The translations under genes were made by a program, and so were the position numbers. The notes below the pieces were generated by a model that saw nothing but the letters and a program-made list of their open reading frames with translations, searched no databases and was not told the origin of the DNA. A DNA stretch of 8,157 nt from Gallionellaceae bacterium (GTDB lineage: Bacteria; Pseudomonadota; Gammaproteobacteria; Burkholderiales; Gallionellaceae): contig JAUYFR010000143.1 of NCBI GenBank assembly GCA_030690855.1, positions 1-8,157 on the forward strand, in the 5' to 3' direction. Shown here one piece after another: positions 6,358-8,157 of this stretch; position 1 is the stretch's first letter, and each line of letters starts with the position of its first letter.

Positions 6358-6810
6358 AGCCGAATCAACCTACCCGACGAGGCAGCAACTGCTGCTTTCG
6401 CAGCACGCTTAGCACCTGCGCTACAGGTTGGCATGGTAATTTATCTGCGTGGCGACCTCGGTGCAGGAAAGACGACGCTTGTTCGTAACATATTGATTAA
6501 ATTAAGTTATGTTGGAAAAGTTAAAAGCCCCACCTATACCCTGATTGAGCAGTACGAAGTGGCTGGGTTACACTTGCGCCACTTTGATTTATATCGGTTT
6601 CGCGATGCAGAAGAGTGGGAATCAGCGGGGTTTCGCGATGAGTTTAATGGAGACAATATCTGTCTGGTGGAGTGGCCCGAGCAAGCGGCCGGCTTATTGC
6701 CCGCTGCCGATCTGGAAATCATCTTTACTATTTTGCCAGACAGTCGTGTTCTCGAGTTGCAAGCAAACTCCGACAAAGGGAAGCAATGCCTAAACGCTCT
6801 CTCAAACTAA
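6340..6810 (+). CDS. tsaE: tRNA threonylcarbamoyladenosine biosynthesis ATPase TsaE
   Basis: Small ATPase that cycles the TsaD-TsaB complex during synthesis of t6A at position 37 of ANN-decoding tRNAs. The 156 residues show LPDEAATAAF (about 11-20), the P-loop GDLGAGKTT (38-46), the family motif KSPTYTLIEQYE (62-73), the HFDLYRF segment with D83 (81-87), EEWESAGF (91-98) and LVEWPE with E111 (109-114). Length is typical. No ATG is available; TTG at 6340 with GAGGTG seven bases upstream is the likely start. The 5' end overlaps divergent queG. The 3' end overlaps amiC by 25 bases, so the two are probably co-transcribed and co-translated, the same tsaE-amidase pairing seen in many proteobacteria. 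Confidence 0.95.
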   Translation: MHNPNHSRINLPDEAATAAFAARLAPALQVGMVIYLRGDLGAGKTTLVRNILIKLSYVGKVKSPTYTLIEQYEVAGLHLRHFDLYRFRDAEEWESAGFRDEFNGDNICLVEWPEQAAGLLPAADLEIIFTILPDSRVLELQANSDKGKQCLNALSN

Positions 6811-8105
6811 TTTTTATCGGCCTACTGCTGTGGCTCCCGCAAGCTCAAGCGGCCATCAGCATTAGCTCAGCGCGCGTGTGGCCCGCAGAAGATTACACTC
6901 GCCTAACTTTCGAGTCGAAGCAAGTAATCCGCTACAGCTTACTGACCCTCAAAAATCCTGAGCGCTTAGTGGTTGACCTTGAAGACATTGAGATCAATTC
7001 CTCACTCAATGAACTCAGCAACAAATTCGCCAATGACCCGTATATTAAAACGGTACGAATTGGCCGCTTTAAACCAGGCATCGTGCGCTTAGTGTTCGAT
7101 TTAAAAACAGAGGCAAAACCGCAACTGTTTAATCTAAAGCCGGTAGGCGAGTATGGCCACCGCCTCGTGCTAGACGTGTACCCCGCTATCGCGCTTGATC
7201 CCCTAATGGCGTTGGCGCAACAGTCTGAACGCAAAATAGTCGACCTCCCAGTATCAAAACAGATCATTGCCGCAGCATCATCGATACCCGTACCGCCCCC
7301 TCCCGTTGTTGAAACAAAACCACCCACAACGGGCTTGGTACTCAAAACAGATAAATCAAAACCAAACATTCGAACTGAAATCAGCATACGCACTTTGATT
7401 GTCGCAGTGGATGCAGGGCATGGCGGCGAAGACCCAGGTGCACAAGGCCGCAGGGGAACTCGTGAAAAACATGTCACGCTCGCCATTGCACGCAAACTAA
7501 AAGAACAAATAGATAGCACCCTAGGCATGCGTGCTGTACTGATTCGCGATGGTGATTATTTTATTCCGTTGGGTGGGCGAGTAGAAAAGGCGCGCAAGGT
7601 ACATGCCGATTTATTTGTGTCGATTCATGCGGACGCTTTCGTCAAACCGAATGCACGCGGCTCATCTGTATTTGCATTATCTGAACGTGGCGCCACCAGT
7701 GCCTCTGCCCGCTGGTTAGCAAAAAAGGAAAACGAAGCAGACTTGATCGGTGGTGTAAATTTAGCGATTAAAGATCCTTACCTCGCACGCACCCTGCTTG
7801 ACCTCTCACAAACCGCCACCATCAACGACAGCATGAAGGTTGCCAAACATGTGCTAAAAGAGCTGGGGGGCATCAACACGCTGCATCGTGGCTTTGTGGA
7901 ACAGGCCGGCTTTGCCGTACTGAAATCGCCAGACATTCCTTCCATCTTGATAGAGACTGCGTTCATCAGCAATCCCGAAGAAGAGCTACGCTTAGGTGAT
8001 GAAGATTATCGCGAGAAATTGGCCGGCGCCATCTTGGTCGGCATCAAGCGTTACTTCTCGCAAAATCCTGCGCTTTCAAAGCCACAAGTTGCGCAGAACG
8101 ATTAA
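6786..8105 (+). CDS. amiC: Periplasmic N-acetylmuramoyl-L-alanine amidase (AmiC type)
   Basis: Zinc amidase that cuts the bond between N-acetylmuramic acid and L-alanine in peptidoglycan, mainly at the septum during daughter-cell separation. The 439 residues start with a Sec signal peptide (KR, then LIFIGLLLWL, cleavage likely after AQA at about 23). An AMIN domain follows (about 24-135) for envelope targeting, then a proline-rich linker (about 165-195; PVPPPPVV) and an Amidase_3 domain (about 203-425). Zinc ligands are H212 (DAGHGGEDPGA), E227 (REKHV) and H281 (SIHADA); the catalytic glutamate is E390 (ILIETAFISN). The insert at about 305-350, before the HRGFVEQAGF motif, fits the autoinhibitory helix of AmiB/AmiC enzymes that need an EnvC- or NlpD-like activator, which is not in this window. 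I chose ATG 6786 over an in-frame upstream start at 6672 because it begins the signal peptide and follows AAGGGA. It overlaps tsaE by 25 bases. Confidence 0.95.
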   Translation: MPKRSLKLIFIGLLLWLPQAQAAISISSARVWPAEDYTRLTFESKQVIRYSLLTLKNPERLVVDLEDIEINSSLNELSNKFANDPYIKTVRIGRFKPGIVRLVFDLKTEAKPQLFNLKPVGEYGHRLVLDVYPAIALDPLMALAQQSERKIVDLPVSKQIIAAASSIPVPPPPVVETKPPTTGLVLKTDKSKPNIRTEISIRTLIVAVDAGHGGEDPGAQGRRGTREKHVTLAIARKLKEQIDSTLGMRAVLIRDGDYFIPLGGRVEKARKVHADLFVSIHADAFVKPNARGSSVFALSERGATSASARWLAKKENEADLIGGVNLAIKDPYLARTLLDLSQTATINDSMKVAKHVLKELGGINTLHRGFVEQAGFAVLKSPDIPSILIETAFISNPEEELRLGDEDYREKLAGAILVGIKRYFSQNPALSKPQVAQND

Positions 8106-8109
8106 ACCA

Positions 8110-8148
8110 CCCCGCCGCAAGCAGCGGGGGCTTAGGTGACTGGTTTTT
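8110..8148 (+). terminator. Candidate hairpin terminator after amiC
   Basis: CCCCGC (8110-8115) pairs with GCGGGG (8124-8129). Inside, GC/GC can pair around an AA loop with one C-A mismatch. The stem starts 4 bases after the amiC stop. The T5 run (8144-8148) lies 14 bases beyond the stem and not directly after it, so intrinsic termination may be inefficient. The next gene, possibly mutL by usual order, is outside the window. Confidence 0.45.
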
Positions 8149-8157
8149 GTAGGTCGG

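Noticed and set aside
6932..7528. 198-residue minus-strand open frame inside amiC
   Set aside because: It is antisense to the AMIN and amidase domains, has no ribosome site, and has shadow-like composition.

Overview
The window looks like chromosomal DNA of a betaproteobacterium. The Hfq is short (76 residues) and starts with a betaproteobacterial-type sequence, hfq and hflX are coupled, and queG lies divergent to tsaE-amiC. Base composition is roughly balanced, which would fit Nitrosomonadales or Gallionellaceae-like lineages, but I infer this from protein flavour and gene order, not from a search. No rRNA, tRNA, CRISPR array or intact mobile element is visible. Most genes are housekeeping. 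The accessory part is the central segment, about 1.06-5.17 kb.

Layout, left to right. Positions 1-857 (minus strand) hold hfq followed by hflX, joined by a TAATG stop/start overlap; hflX leaves the window in the middle of its G1 motif. Positions 858-1063 are a leader region with one candidate -10 box. Positions 1064-3763 (minus) encode an 899-residue P2-type cation-pumping ATPase whose sixth membrane segment lacks the aspartate used for Ca2+ binding in SERCA. Just upstream, at 3760-3840 on the same strand, is the tail of an IS3-family OrfA with an A8 run. The ATPase begins with GTG inside the remnant's stop codon (GTGA) and lies in the -1 frame relative to it. Positions 3994-5109 (minus) encode a bacteriohemerythrin-GGDEF protein, a putative oxygen- or redox-sensing diguanylate cyclase. 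Positions 5272-6357 (minus) encode queG, the last enzyme of queuosine synthesis. Its 5' end overlaps the divergent tsaE-amiC pair (6340-8105, plus), and a hairpin lies just after amiC.

How the genes relate. QueG and TsaE both serve anticodon-region tRNA modification (queuosine at position 34, t6A at position 37). AmiC splits septal peptidoglycan. Hfq handles small RNAs and HflX rescues stalled ribosomes. In Escherichia coli, queG, tsaE, an amidase gene, mutL, miaA, hfq and hflX form one neighbourhood. Here its two ends lie within about 4.4 kb of each other with the ATPase and cyclase genes between, and with no mutL or miaA in the gap. This suggests rearrangement or insertion, and the IS3 remnant at the ATPase start supports that. 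I see no evidence of a wholly new multigene system. The most unusual feature is the promoter-proximal region of the ATPase, which is built on a transposase-gene tail.
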